The notes: a model not told the origin generated them from the sequence alone. A stretch of DNA of 20,840 nt from Gammaproteobacteria bacterium (GCA_009840715.1 VXNE01000340.1:1-20840), one strand, 5' to 3'. Positions 7,362-14,528 are shown, numbered from the stretch's first letter. Program-made: numbers and translations.

Positions 7362-8668
7362 GTGCCGTTCCCGTGCATGCGTGCGAAGCCCTGTTCGAGG
7401 TCCCAGATCAGGTCCTGCGGGTCCTCGATGCCGATCGAGAGGCGAATGGTGCCGGGCCCGATGCCGGCGGCGGCGAGTTCGTCGTCGCCGAGCTGCCGGT
7501 GCGTGGTGCTCGCGGGGTGGATGATGAGGCTCTTCGCGTCCCCGACGTTGGCCAGGTGGGAGAAGAGCCGCACGCCCCGGATGAAGTCCTGGCCCGCCTC
7601 GCGCCCACCGTCGAGGTCGAAGCAGAACACGGCGCCGGCGCCTTTCGGCAGGTACTTGGCGGTCAGCGGCGCGTACGGGCCATCCGGTAGCCCTGGATGC
7701 CGCACGCCCGCGACGTCGTCGCGCTCCGACAGCCAGCCCGCGACGGTCATCGCGTTGCTGACGTGCCGCTCCATGCGCAGGGGAAGCGTCTCCAGTCCCT
7801 GCATGAAGAGGAAGGCGTTCAGCGGGCTCATGGCCCCGCCGAGGTCGCGCAGCGTCTCGGCGCGCAGCTTCATCAGGTAGCCGTAGCTGCCGAAGGTCTC
7901 GTGGAAGGCGAGCCCGTGATACGCGGGGGAGGGGTCCGCGACGATCGCGAACTTGCCGTTCGACCAGTCGAACTCCCCGGAGTCCACGACGGCGCCGCCG
8001 ATGCTCGTGCCGTGGCCGCCGATGAACTTGGTCACGGAGTGCACGACGATGTCGGCGCCCCATTCGATCGGGCGGCACAGGTAAGGGGTCGCGAAGGTGT
8101 TGTCCACGAGCAGGGGGACGCCGGCATCGTGCGCGATCGCCGCGACGGCCTTGATGTCGAGGACGTTGCCGCCCGGGTTGCCGATGGTCTCGGCGAACAG
8201 CACGCGGGTCTCGTCCCGGACCGCGCCGGCCCAGTCGGCCGGGGAGTCCGGATCGACGAAGGTGAGCTCGACGGAGAGCTTGCGCGCGAGGTGCTTGAGC
8301 TGCGTGACCGTGCCGCCGTAGAGGGCCGCCGAGGCGACCATGTGGTCCCCGGGCACGAGCATGGTGAAGAGCGCCGACGACTGCGCCGCCAGCCCGCTCG
8401 CGAAGGCCACGGCGCCGATGCCGCCCTCGAGGTTCGCGAGGCGCTCCTCGAGCGCGGCGACAGTGGGGTTCATGATGCGGGAGTAGGTGTTGCCGTACTC
8501 CTGCAGGTTGAAGTACGCGGCGGCGGACTCGGGGTCCTCGAAGACGTAGCTCGAGGTCTGGTAGATCGGGACGGCGCGTGCACCGGTCGTCGGTTCCGGG
8601 CGCGCCCCCGCGTGGACGGCGCGCGTGTGGAAGCCGAACTCGCGAATCCGCTGGTAGTCGTCGGACAT
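7358..8668 (-). CDS. metY: O-acetylhomoserine sulfhydrylase (aminocarboxypropyltransferase)
   Basis: PLP enzyme of the Cys/Met metabolism family that makes homocysteine (or methionine) from O-acetylhomoserine and sulfide (or methanethiol). The 436-residue product matches the longer MetY type rather than the ~390-residue MetB/MetC/MetZ type. Motifs: TRAVHAG, PIYQTSSYVFED, YSRIMNPTVAALEERLANLE, LLVDNTFATP (Asp189 near the PLP ring) and SVTKFIGGHG with Schiff-base Lys214. The end LSIGIEDPQDLIWDLEQGF is also typical. First gene of a three-gene operon. A GGGGGAG sequence lies about 13 bases before the ATG. Divergent from the PhyH gene. Confidence 0.95.
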   Translation of the reverse strand: MSDDYQRIREFGFHTRAVHAGARPEPTTGARAVPIYQTSSYVFEDPESAAAYFNLQEYGNTYSRIMNPTVAALEERLANLEGGIGAVAFASGLAAQSSALFTMLVPGDHMVASAALYGGTVTQLKHLARKLSVELTFVDPDSPADWAGAVRDETRVLFAETIGNPGGNVLDIKAVAAIAHDAGVPLLVDNTFATPYLCRPIEWGADIVVHSVTKFIGGHGTSIGGAVVDSGEFDWSNGKFAIVADPSPAYHGLAFHETFGSYGYLMKLRAETLRDLGGAMSPLNAFLFMQGLETLPLRMERHVSNAMTVAGWLSERDDVAGVRHPGLPDGPYAPLTAKYLPKGAGAVFCFDLDGGREAGQDFIRGVRLFSHLANVGDAKSLIIHPASTTHRQLGDDELAAAGIGPGTIRLSIGIEDPQDLIWDLEQGFARMHGNGT

Positions 8669-8734
8669 GGGTGCAGCGTCTCCCCCGGAGCGGTCGCTGT
8701 CAATGCGGGTGGACGCGCGGCTACCATTTCGCGG

Positions 8735-9826
8735 ATGGAGCGGAAGACCTCTGGCCCGACTTCGCTGACGCTGGCGCAGCGCCGTGACTTCGTGCGGGAC
8801 GGGTTCGTCATCGTCCGGGGTGCGGTGGAGCCGGACAGGGTGGCGCGGGCACGGGAACGCATCCTGGCGGGCATGCCGCCTACGGCGCGCCGCCTCCTCG
8901 CGCCGGCGAAGCTGGCGACGCACCCGGATATGGTTGGGCTGTTCGGCGAGAGTAGCCTTGCACCAATGCTGCGCGCCGAGATGGGGCCGTTTCCCGACGT
9001 GGTCAGCTGCCAGATCGCGGTCACGCCCGGTCATGACCTGCTCGGCGGCAAGCCGGCGGCGCACGTGGACGGAAGCTGGTCGGGGCCGATGCCCACGCGG
9101 GCGGAGGACATCGAGCCCGAACGGGGCCGGCCGCGGGATGCGACGCGCTACTTCGGGGAAGACGACGAGCGGCGCGGGACCAACGATGGCCTGCTCTGGC
9201 AGGATCCTGACCGCCGCATCTCGCTCGGCAGCTACACGGCGCTGGTGGGCATCGCGCTGAACGACCAGCTCGAGCCGGGCAACGGCCAGTTCGCCGTGAT
9301 GAAAGGGGTGCACGAGGAGGTCGAGGCGGCGTTCCGGATGCAGCGCGACAGCGGCGGCGTGATCGGGCCGGAGGGTCCCGGCTGGCCGCGCATCCGCATC
9401 GACGAGGACGGCCGCCCCGTGTTCAACGGGCTGCCGGCGACGGTACGCGCCCGGGCGCGGGAGGCGGCCGCGGCCCCGGCCATCGACGGTTGGGCATGGC
9501 CCGAACTCACTCCCATCCTGCTCGCCGCGGGGGACGCCGTGATTGCCCTGCACGCCTGCCCGCACACCGCGACGCCGAACCATGGTCCACACCCGCGCAT
9601 GAACGTCTACTTCCGCATCCGGCGGCTCCGCGAGGGGAACCCGCACGAGGGGACGCGGCGCGTGGGCCACGGCGTCAGCGACCATCCGGACCGCGGGTAC
9701 TTCGGTCAGTTCCTCGACTATCCGGAGTCGTACGATCCTTGGGGCACTTCCGTCGCCAGGTTGTGCGACCACTGGTCGGAATGGGATTTCGTTGGGCAGG
9801 AACGCCAGCGCAAATTGATCGTCTAA
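8735..9826 (+). CDS. Phytanoyl-CoA dioxygenase (PhyH) family protein
   Basis: Fe(II)/2-oxoglutarate-dependent oxygenase family. The 363-residue product has an N-terminal FVRDGFVIVRGAV segment typical of PhyH proteins, the HxD iron ligands in AAHVDGSW, and a distal His followed by an Arg in HTATPNHGPHPRMNVYFRI. These are the expected metal and 2-oxoglutarate contacts. The substrate is unknown; PhyH relatives act on fatty acyl-CoA, halogenation substrates and small natural products. The ATG at 8735 lies only 7 bases after a TACCAT box (8722-8727), so the mRNA may be nearly leaderless. The stop is 28 bases before the Phd antitoxin gene. Confidence 0.88.
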   Translation: MERKTSGPTSLTLAQRRDFVRDGFVIVRGAVEPDRVARARERILAGMPPTARRLLAPAKLATHPDMVGLFGESSLAPMLRAEMGPFPDVVSCQIAVTPGHDLLGGKPAAHVDGSWSGPMPTRAEDIEPERGRPRDATRYFGEDDERRGTNDGLLWQDPDRRISLGSYTALVGIALNDQLEPGNGQFAVMKGVHEEVEAAFRMQRDSGGVIGPEGPGWPRIRIDEDGRPVFNGLPATVRARAREAAAAPAIDGWAWPELTPILLAAGDAVIALHACPHTATPNHGPHPRMNVYFRIRRLREGNPHEGTRRVGHGVSDHPDRGYFGQFLDYPESYDPWGTSVARLCDHWSEWDFVGQERQRKLIV

Positions 9827-9856
9827 TCAATGGTTTTAGACAAAATAGACAACCAT
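9821..9856 (+). promoter_or_regulatory. Operator-like repeats upstream of Phd/YefM-PIN operon
   Basis: Two direct TAGACAA copies (9837-9843 and 9846-9852) separated by 2 bases, an inverted GTCTA (9821-9825) that can pair with either copy, and a perfect ATGGTT/AACCAT inverted repeat (9830-9835/9851-9856) that reaches into the start codon. This AT-rich island in GC-rich DNA fits an autoregulated antitoxin operator. No Shine-Dalgarno sequence precedes the ATG. Confidence 0.5.
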
Positions 9857-10100
9857 GCGCTATATATCGGCATCTGAAGCCAAGCAGCGGCTTGCCGCCG
9901 TGCTGGACGCCGCGCAGCGCGAGCCAGTCACCATTCGCCGTCAGAACCGCGAAGTGGCCGTCGTCCTCTCACCCCTGGACTATCGGCGCTTGACCGCCGC
10001 CAACGTCGTGGAGTTCCAACGCTTCTGCGACCGAGTGTCCGATGCGGCGCGGGCGCGCGGCTTCACCGAGGAGAAACTGGACGAGTTGCTCGCACCCTGA
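9855..10100 (+). CDS. Phd/YefM-type antitoxin
   Basis: Antitoxin of the second type II pair. The 81-residue product has the Phd/YefM N-terminal fold: MRYISASEAKQRLAAVLDAA, then REPVTIRRQNREVAVVLSPLDYRRL. A helical C-terminal tail follows (FQRFCDRVSDAARARGFTEEKLDELLAP), probably binding the toxin. There is no clear ribosome-binding site, and an operator-like repeat cluster runs into the start codon. The PIN toxin gene begins 3 bases after the stop. Confidence 0.9.
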   Translation: MRYISASEAKQRLAAVLDAAQREPVTIRRQNREVAVVLSPLDYRRLTAANVVEFQRFCDRVSDAARARGFTEEKLDELLAP

Positions 10101-10103
10101 CGC

Positions 10104-10508
10104 GTGCGGGTCGTCATCGATACGAACGCGTGGGTCAGCCGGCTCCTGCTGTCGAGTTCGACCTCGGCCCGTGCCGTCGACAGGGCCCTGGACGACCATG
10201 AAGTGGTCGTGTCGGACGCGCTGATCGAGGAACTGGCCGACGTGCTCTCCCGGGAGAAGTTCGATCGTTACATCTCCCTCGCGGATCGAGAGGAGTTCCT
10301 GCGTCGCGTTCTCCGGATTGCGAGGACGATCCCCGTACTCTCGATCGTGGAAGATCGCCGCGACCCGGACGACAACCGGCTGCTTGCCCTTGCCCTGGAC
10401 TCCGAGAGCGAAGTGGTCCTCACTGGTGATCGGGACTTGCTCTCGTTGCACCCATGGCGCGGGATTGCGCTCGTTCCTCCTCACGAGTTCCTCGCTGCGT
10501 ACGGGTAG
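10104..10508 (+). CDS. PIN-domain toxin (COG1569-type)
   Basis: Ribonuclease toxin partner of the Phd-like antitoxin. The 134-residue product begins MRVVIDTNAWVSRLLL (Asp6) and carries Glu43 in LIEELADVLSREKF, a DPDDNRLLALAL segment (Asp87-Asp90) and LTGDRDLL (Asp109, Asp111). Together these are the acidic residues of the PIN active site. The start is GTG at 10104, 3 bases after the antitoxin stop. It is a different PIN subgroup from the toxin at 3405-3794, so the pairs are not a duplication of each other. Confidence 0.9.
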   Translation: MRVVIDTNAWVSRLLLSSSTSARAVDRALDDHEVVVSDALIEELADVLSREKFDRYISLADREEFLRRVLRIARTIPVLSIVEDRRDPDDNRLLALALDSESEVVLTGDRDLLSLHPWRGIALVPPHEFLAAYG

Positions 10509-10712
10509 TCAGCGCGGGCACGGGCAAGGGCATCTCGATCGACGGTTCCCGGGCCGTGTCGTCGTTGCCCTGCAGGCGCCATCGGCAAGGGCGGGCGCCG
10601 CGGTTCCCGCTACCGGTTGCGTACCCCGTTCGTCACGCATGGCCGATCTCCTACGTGGATCGGAGAGATCGCCTGACGACAGGCCGCTTGAGGGGCTTTA
10701 GGTTGTGGCCAC
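10509..10712. other. Intergenic stretch without recognisable gene
   Basis: 204 bases between the PIN toxin and the Rpn gene. I see no convincing coding frame or RNA gene. A weak imperfect hairpin (CGATCTCC pairing with GGAGAGATCG around 10644-10672) is present but has no T-tract. A TAGGTT box at 10699-10704 close to the Rpn ATG could be its -10. Confidence 0.5.
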
Positions 10713-11831
10713 ATGGACAAGCCCAACACCCCCGACGATGGGTCGGCACGGTTTCCCTTCGACGCGATCTACAAGGCGCTCTGTTGCCACCGCAAGACAG
10801 TGACGGACGTTCTACGCCGCTATCTCGTTGAGCCCGAAGGACCACTCCCGCGCTCCGTGATCGAAGCACTCGACCTGCGCACGCTACGCAAGATCTCGCC
10901 AGAGTGGGTGACGCGCGGCTTCCGCCTGCGGCGCGCCGATCAGGTTTGGCAGGTCGCCTTCAGGCAGGATGCGCTTCCGCACGGCTATCCGGCTCTGATG
11001 TTCCTGAACCTGGAGTTCCAGTCTCGGCGCGATGGCCTGATGGCGCTGCGCTTCCTCGACCATGGGAACGAGCTGTATCGAGAGTTGCGGGCCCAGCACG
11101 CGCTCGCGTCGGGCGAACCGTGCCTGGTGCTCTGCATCCTGCTGTACAACGGACGCGCGCCTTGGAGCGCGGCCACGGCGACGTCGGAACTCGTTGGTGC
11201 GCCGACGGTACTCGGCCGGGCGAGCGTGGCGCCGGGTCTGGCCGCGTTCCATCCATGGGGGTACTGGGTGCTCGACTTCTCGACCCTTCGGGACAGGCCG
11301 CATGTCGCGGGCGACGTCGTCTCGATGATGGTCGGCATCGAGTTCGCACGCGACCGCGCGGATCTTGTGGCGCCGCTGTGGGAGACAGTGCGGGGTCTGA
11401 GAGACGGCGGATTGCGGGACACGGTGGCCCGTTGGCTCTCCCGGCTCAACGAGCACTACAATCTGGCCCTGCCGGGCATGGAGGAACTACTGGCGATGGA
11501 AGACGTGACCGTGCTGACCTCACGGCTGGAGGAGACGATCGAAGGCTGGCGGAGGGATGCCGTGGCGGCAGGCCGAGCGGAGGGCCGCGCGAAGGGCCGC
11601 GCGGAGGGCCGCGCGGAGGGCGTGGCAGAGGGCTTGGCGAAGGAACGCGAGCTGCTGGTGCGGCAGGCCACGCGACGCTTTGGGGGCGACGCAGGGGAAC
11701 AGGTCCGCGCTCTGCTCGACCGGGTGGACGAGTGGGCCCTGCTAGCGTCCGTGGGCGAGTCGATCATCGACGCACACACCGCCGACGAACTGGCGGAACG
11801 CCTGGTTGTGTTGGTTCGACGAGGGGTCTGA
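10713..11831 (+). CDS. Rpn-family recombination-promoting nuclease / putative transposase
   Basis: PD-(D/E)xK nuclease-like protein of the YhgA/RpnA group. The 372-residue product has PFDAIYKALCCHRKTVTDVLRRYL, an acidic position in RRADQVWQVAFR, then FLNLEFQSRRDGLMALRFLDHGNELY, which matches the family pattern of ExQS, D..M..R and Y. About residues 285-310 are six degenerate GRAE/GRAK repeats, common before the C-terminal helical part of this family. Family members stimulate RecA-independent recombination and have DNase activity. No inverted terminal repeats flank it, so it is a domesticated or solitary gene rather than a visible IS. It follows a toxin-antitoxin pair in what looks like accessory DNA. 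Confidence 0.82.
   Translation: MDKPNTPDDGSARFPFDAIYKALCCHRKTVTDVLRRYLVEPEGPLPRSVIEALDLRTLRKISPEWVTRGFRLRRADQVWQVAFRQDALPHGYPALMFLNLEFQSRRDGLMALRFLDHGNELYRELRAQHALASGEPCLVLCILLYNGRAPWSAATATSELVGAPTVLGRASVAPGLAAFHPWGYWVLDFSTLRDRPHVAGDVVSMMVGIEFARDRADLVAPLWETVRGLRDGGLRDTVARWLSRLNEHYNLALPGMEELLAMEDVTVLTSRLEETIEGWRRDAVAAGRAEGRAKGRAEGRAEGVAEGLAKERELLVRQATRRFGGDAGEQVRALLDRVDEWALLASVGESIIDAHTADELAERLVVLVRRGV
11571..11642 (+). repeat. Six 12-bp tandem repeats inside the Rpn gene
   Basis: Six in-frame 12-base units of the type GGCCGCGCGGAG; two copies are identical and the outer copies are diverged. They encode GRAE/GRAK/GVAE/GLAK tetrapeptides forming a charged linker. Unit number can change by slippage without breaking the frame. 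Confidence 0.8.
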
Positions 11832-11835
11832 CCAC

Positions 11836-11858
11836 CTCGCGGGCAGGCTCGCTCCTAC
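11836..11858. repeat. REP-like palindrome between convergent genes
   Basis: CTCGCGGGCAGGCTCGCTCCTAC: GCGGGC and GCTCGC pair around AG with one G-T wobble. The string closely resembles REP units (GCGGGCAAGCCCGCTCCTAC type) widespread in Pseudomonas and some other gammaproteobacteria. It lies between the convergent stops of the Rpn gene (11831) and the selenoprotein gene, whose TAG (11857-11855) is part of it. Confidence 0.5.
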
Positions 11859-13495
11859 GTGACCCGCCGCGTAACCGCCCGCGTCGAGTGCCCGAACGTG
11901 GGGAGCACCGCCGAGTGTCGCCCTGCGCCGCCCGCCACCAGCACGATCAGTTCGTCAGGGTCGCTGACGAACCGTACGCCGCCGCTGCCTCTTTCGCCGA
12001 CGAGGTGGTGAGGAAGGCGTTCCTCGAGTTCCGCGAGCATGGCGTCGGACACCAGTGCGCGCGGCACGATGGCATGCTCGCTGAGGAAACGCCTCACGTC
12101 GGCCCTGGAGAAGCCGTCCCCGGCGATGACCGCGGCGTGCTCGGGGCCCAGGATGACGACGGGCTGGCCCGCGAGGTAGAAGTTGTTCGCCCCTGGTGAC
12201 GCCAGCGTGCCTGCAACGGTCAGCAGGATTTCTTCGGCAGTGCGTCCATAGTGGTCGTTGACGTTGTGGGGCCCCTCGACGCCGAACACGGTCACGTGGC
12301 TGGCGGCCGGGTCGAGGCCGAGGTCCTCGTGCAAGGACGGCCAGGGGTTCGCGGCGGCGTTTTCGGCGAAGCAGAACGTGTACTTCGCCGGGGAGCCCAT
12401 CGTGGAGCGATCTAGCGCGCCCGGCGACGCCCCGCCGATATTGATCAGGATGAGCCGGAGGGCACGGCCGATCGCCGCGTTTGCCCGGTGGCCCTGGCCG
12501 AGGGCGTTGTAGGTTCCGTTGATGCCGAGTTCCTCGCACGCGGGGCCGCCGACGAGGCAGGCTACGGTGCAGGGATGGGTCGTCGACTGGATGGCCTTGA
12601 GGTTGAACGCCGGGTCGCACATCGCGCGCGTCGCGGCGAGCACGACGGGAAAGTGCGCCGGTTCGCAGCCCGCCATGACGGCGTTCGCGGCGATTCTCCC
12701 CAACGTTGCGCGGCCGAGTCGCGGCTCGACGATGGCGGCGACTTCATCAGGGTCGCGGCCGCCGAGCATGGCCTCGCAGCGTTGCGGCGTCGGGGGCAGC
12801 ACCGGGAGCCCGTCGGTCCAGCCGCGGGAAACGAACAGGCGGTTGAGCGCCTCGATGCCGTCCGGGCCGCCGATCCGGTCGGGGGCGTCCGGAGCGTTGA
12901 ACTCGCTGTCGAACAGGGCGTGGTAGCGGAGGCGTCCGCCGCCGGTGGGGCGCTTCGCCCGGTACTTCGCGGCGAGCTCCTCCGGGTTTCCGCTCAACGC
13001 CTCCGCGATCTCGGCGAGGATGTTGCGCGCGAAGCGGCCGCATGCGTCGGCGTCGCGGTTCGCGAGGGGGTGCGGCACCACCGCCACCGGCAGGCCGGAC
13101 AGGCCCCAGCCGGTCGCCTCGGCCTTGGCGAGCGTGAAGAACTCGTCGGTACAGATCGCCACCGACGGAATGCCCTGTCGCTCGAGCTCGATACAGTCAT
13201 GGATACACCACGACGTGCACGAGCCTCAGTCGCAGACCGCCCCCACGACCGCGTCGCATTCGGTGAGGAACTCCCCGGTGAACGCGGCCGGCTCCGTCGC
13301 CTCCTTGCGGAACCAGCGGAACTCGGACACACCGACCGTATCGGCGAGCCCCTTCCGCACGTGGTCGAGCATCACGTCCGCGTTCTTCTTGTCGTTCGCG
13401 AACAGGCCCACCGTGACGTCCGGGCCGAGGGCGACGCGCGGAGCCAGCGGAGCGTCCCGCGTCGCGAAGACGCCGCAGGGATTCATCAGTTTCAT
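11855..13495 (-). CDS. UGSC-family selenoprotein with large C-terminal domain
   Basis: One gene of 547 codons read through an in-frame TGA (13228-13226) as selenocysteine 90. Evidence for one gene: the frame is unbroken on both sides of the TGA; the residues spanning it (AVCD-Sec-GSCTSWCIHDC, then IELERQGIPSVAICTDEF) form the UGSC motif known from a selenoprotein family found in marine metagenomes; an optimal AAAGGAG lies 7 bases before ATG 13495; and a SECIS-like hairpin follows the TGA. The downstream frame alone has only a GTG start and no natural N-terminus. The UGSC domain covers about 1-170. The remainder (about 190-546; GWTDGLPVLPP, IAANAVMAGCEP, INGTYNALGQG, IGRALRLILINIGG, SPAKYTFCFAEN) is a conserved-looking domain I cannot name. 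Unusually Cys-rich: Cys88, Sec90, Cys93, Cys97 and Cys101 within 14 residues. A thiol/selenol redox role is likely by inference. Confidence 0.9.
13185..13225 (-). promoter_or_regulatory. Bacterial SECIS-like element after the selenocysteine UGA
   Basis: Counting the U of UGA as 1, bases 15-21 (GUCGUGG) pair with 27-33 (CCAUGAC) in 7 bp (one G-U), closing the loop UGUAU. This puts G23 and U24 in the apical loop, the same positions as the critical G and U of the E. coli fdhF SECIS. Below it, 10-13 pair with 34-37 and 5-9 (GCUCG) with 39-43 (CGAGC), each separated by one bulged base. Such hairpins bind SelB. Folding was done by eye. Confidence 0.78.
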
Positions 13496-13536
13496 CGCGT
13501 TCTCCTTTGGGCGGTTGAAACGCTCGCGATCCGGCA

Positions 13537-13565
13537 AAGGTATCGCGGCGCCGCGCCTCGGCCAA
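13537..13565 (-). promoter_or_regulatory. Putative sigma70 promoter of the selenoprotein gene
   Basis: Minus-strand TTGGCC (13565-13560), 17-base spacer, TACCTT (13542-13537). The expected transcript start gives a leader of about 34 bases that contains the AAAGGAG ribosome-binding site. The spacer contains the perfect 12-bp palindrome CGCGGCGCCGCG (13544-13555), a possible operator. Confidence 0.45.
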
Positions 13566-13658
13566 GGGGACCGGGGCGACGACCGCGACCGGCATCGGGG
13601 CTTTCCTTTCCGTTGCTCCCAACGTAGCCTCGCGCACCAAATCTTCGAGGAAAGAACC

Positions 13659-14051
13659 ATGCGAACCGTACTCGCCGTCGCCGCCCTCGTTGTGGGACTC
13701 GTGCTGGGCGCCTCGATGGGCGTTGCCTGGGCCGAGAGCCAGGCCGCGCCCGCCGCCTACGTGGTCGTGGGGGGGCGCATGATCGACGCCGCGGGCCTTG
13801 AGGCCTATGCGGAGGTCGCCACGGCTCCCGCCCAGGCGGCCGGGATCGAGCTGTTGGCGCGGAGTGATGGCGAGGGGCTGCACCTGGTAGAGGGCACGAT
13901 GCCGACCGAGGGGTTCATCGCCGTCGAGCGGTTTCGTTCGCTGGACGACTTCCTGGCGTTCTGGAACTCGCCGGAATACCAGGAGGCCATCGAACTCCGC
14001 CAGGGCAAGGTCGAACTGGACTTCGTCGTTGCGCTGGAGGCCGCCGAGTGA
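13659..14051 (+). CDS. DUF1330 family protein with signal peptide
   Basis: 130-residue product. The first ~25 residues (MRTVLAVAALVVGLVLGASM... ending AWA) form a signal peptide or N-terminal anchor, so the ~100-residue domain probably works outside the cytoplasm. The domain AAYVVVGGRMIDAAGLEAYA ... FIAVERFRSLDDFLAFWNSPEYQEAIELRQ is the ferredoxin-like dimeric alpha-beta barrel layout of DUF1330; its biochemical role is unknown. AGGAAAG lies 5-8 bases before the ATG. Its stop overlaps the GTG start of the MOSC gene (GTGA). Divergent from the selenoprotein gene, with which it may share a control region. Confidence 0.85.
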   Translation: MRTVLAVAALVVGLVLGASMGVAWAESQAAPAAYVVVGGRMIDAAGLEAYAEVATAPAQAAGIELLARSDGEGLHLVEGTMPTEGFIAVERFRSLDDFLAFWNSPEYQEAIELRQGKVELDFVVALEAAE

Positions 14052-14506
14052 CCGTCGTCGCCATCCATGTCGCCCCTGAGCGCGGGGGTCCCTGCATGAC
14101 GCTGGACCAGGGCACGCTCGTGCCGGGGCGCGGTATCGAGGGTGACCACCACCACGCCGAGCCGGACGGCGTGCCGGCCAGCGAGGTGACCTTCATCGAG
14201 GCAGAGGCCGTCGCGGCCTTCAACACGACCACGAGTCTCGATGTCGACGGCTCGGCGACGCGGCGCAACGTGCTCACCAGGGGGGTGGAGCTGAACCCTC
14301 TGGTCGGCAGGCGGTTCGCGGTCGGGACGGCGCTACTCGAGGGGCTCGAACCCTGCGACCCGTGCGCAACCCTCGGCAGGCGGCTGGCGACCCCGTCGGT
14401 GTCCGCTTCCGACGTCGTGAAGGCGCTTGCGAATCGCGGCGGCTTGCGGGCGCGTGTCGTCGAGGGGGGCGTGATCGCTCCGGGCGACGAGATCCGCGTG
14501 GTCTGA
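14048..14506 (+). CDS. MOSC domain protein
   Basis: 152-residue stand-alone MOSC domain. MOSC proteins are sulfur-carrier or molybdenum-cofactor-linked domains that usually act through one conserved Cys. Visible family features are GRGIEGDHHHAE (about 28-38), the segment TFIEAEAV, the signature RRNVLTRGVELNPLVGRRFAVG (about 72-93) and GLEPCDPC with Cys103 and Cys106, one of which is the expected functional Cys. Its GTG start overlaps the DUF1330 stop by 4 bases, so the two are co-translated. Its partner enzyme is not visible here. Confidence 0.88.
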   Translation: MTVVAIHVAPERGGPCMTLDQGTLVPGRGIEGDHHHAEPDGVPASEVTFIEAEAVAAFNTTTSLDVDGSATRRNVLTRGVELNPLVGRRFAVGTALLEGLEPCDPCATLGRRLATPSVSASDVVKALANRGGLRARVVEGGVIAPGDEIRVV

Positions 14507-14528
14507 GCGTCTGCCTGGGCCAGCGGAC

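Noticed and set aside
7358..9772. 804-residue minus-strand frame as a long fusion enzyme
   Set aside because: Residues before ATG 8668 are antisense to the PhyH gene; MetY is complete from that ATG.
10509..10712. Possible tRNA or remnant gene in the gap
   Set aside because: A GGTTCCCGGG string resembles a T-arm, but no acceptor or anticodon stem fits and no frame shows homology-like sequence.
10713..11831. Complete insertion sequence around the Rpn gene
   Set aside because: No terminal inverted repeats or target-site duplication are visible around it.
13226..13228. The TGA as a nonsense mutation or sequencing error splitting a pseudogene
   Set aside because: Reading frame, the UGSC motif position, and a SECIS-like hairpin with correct spacing all fit Sec recoding; no other damage is seen in the 546-residue frame.
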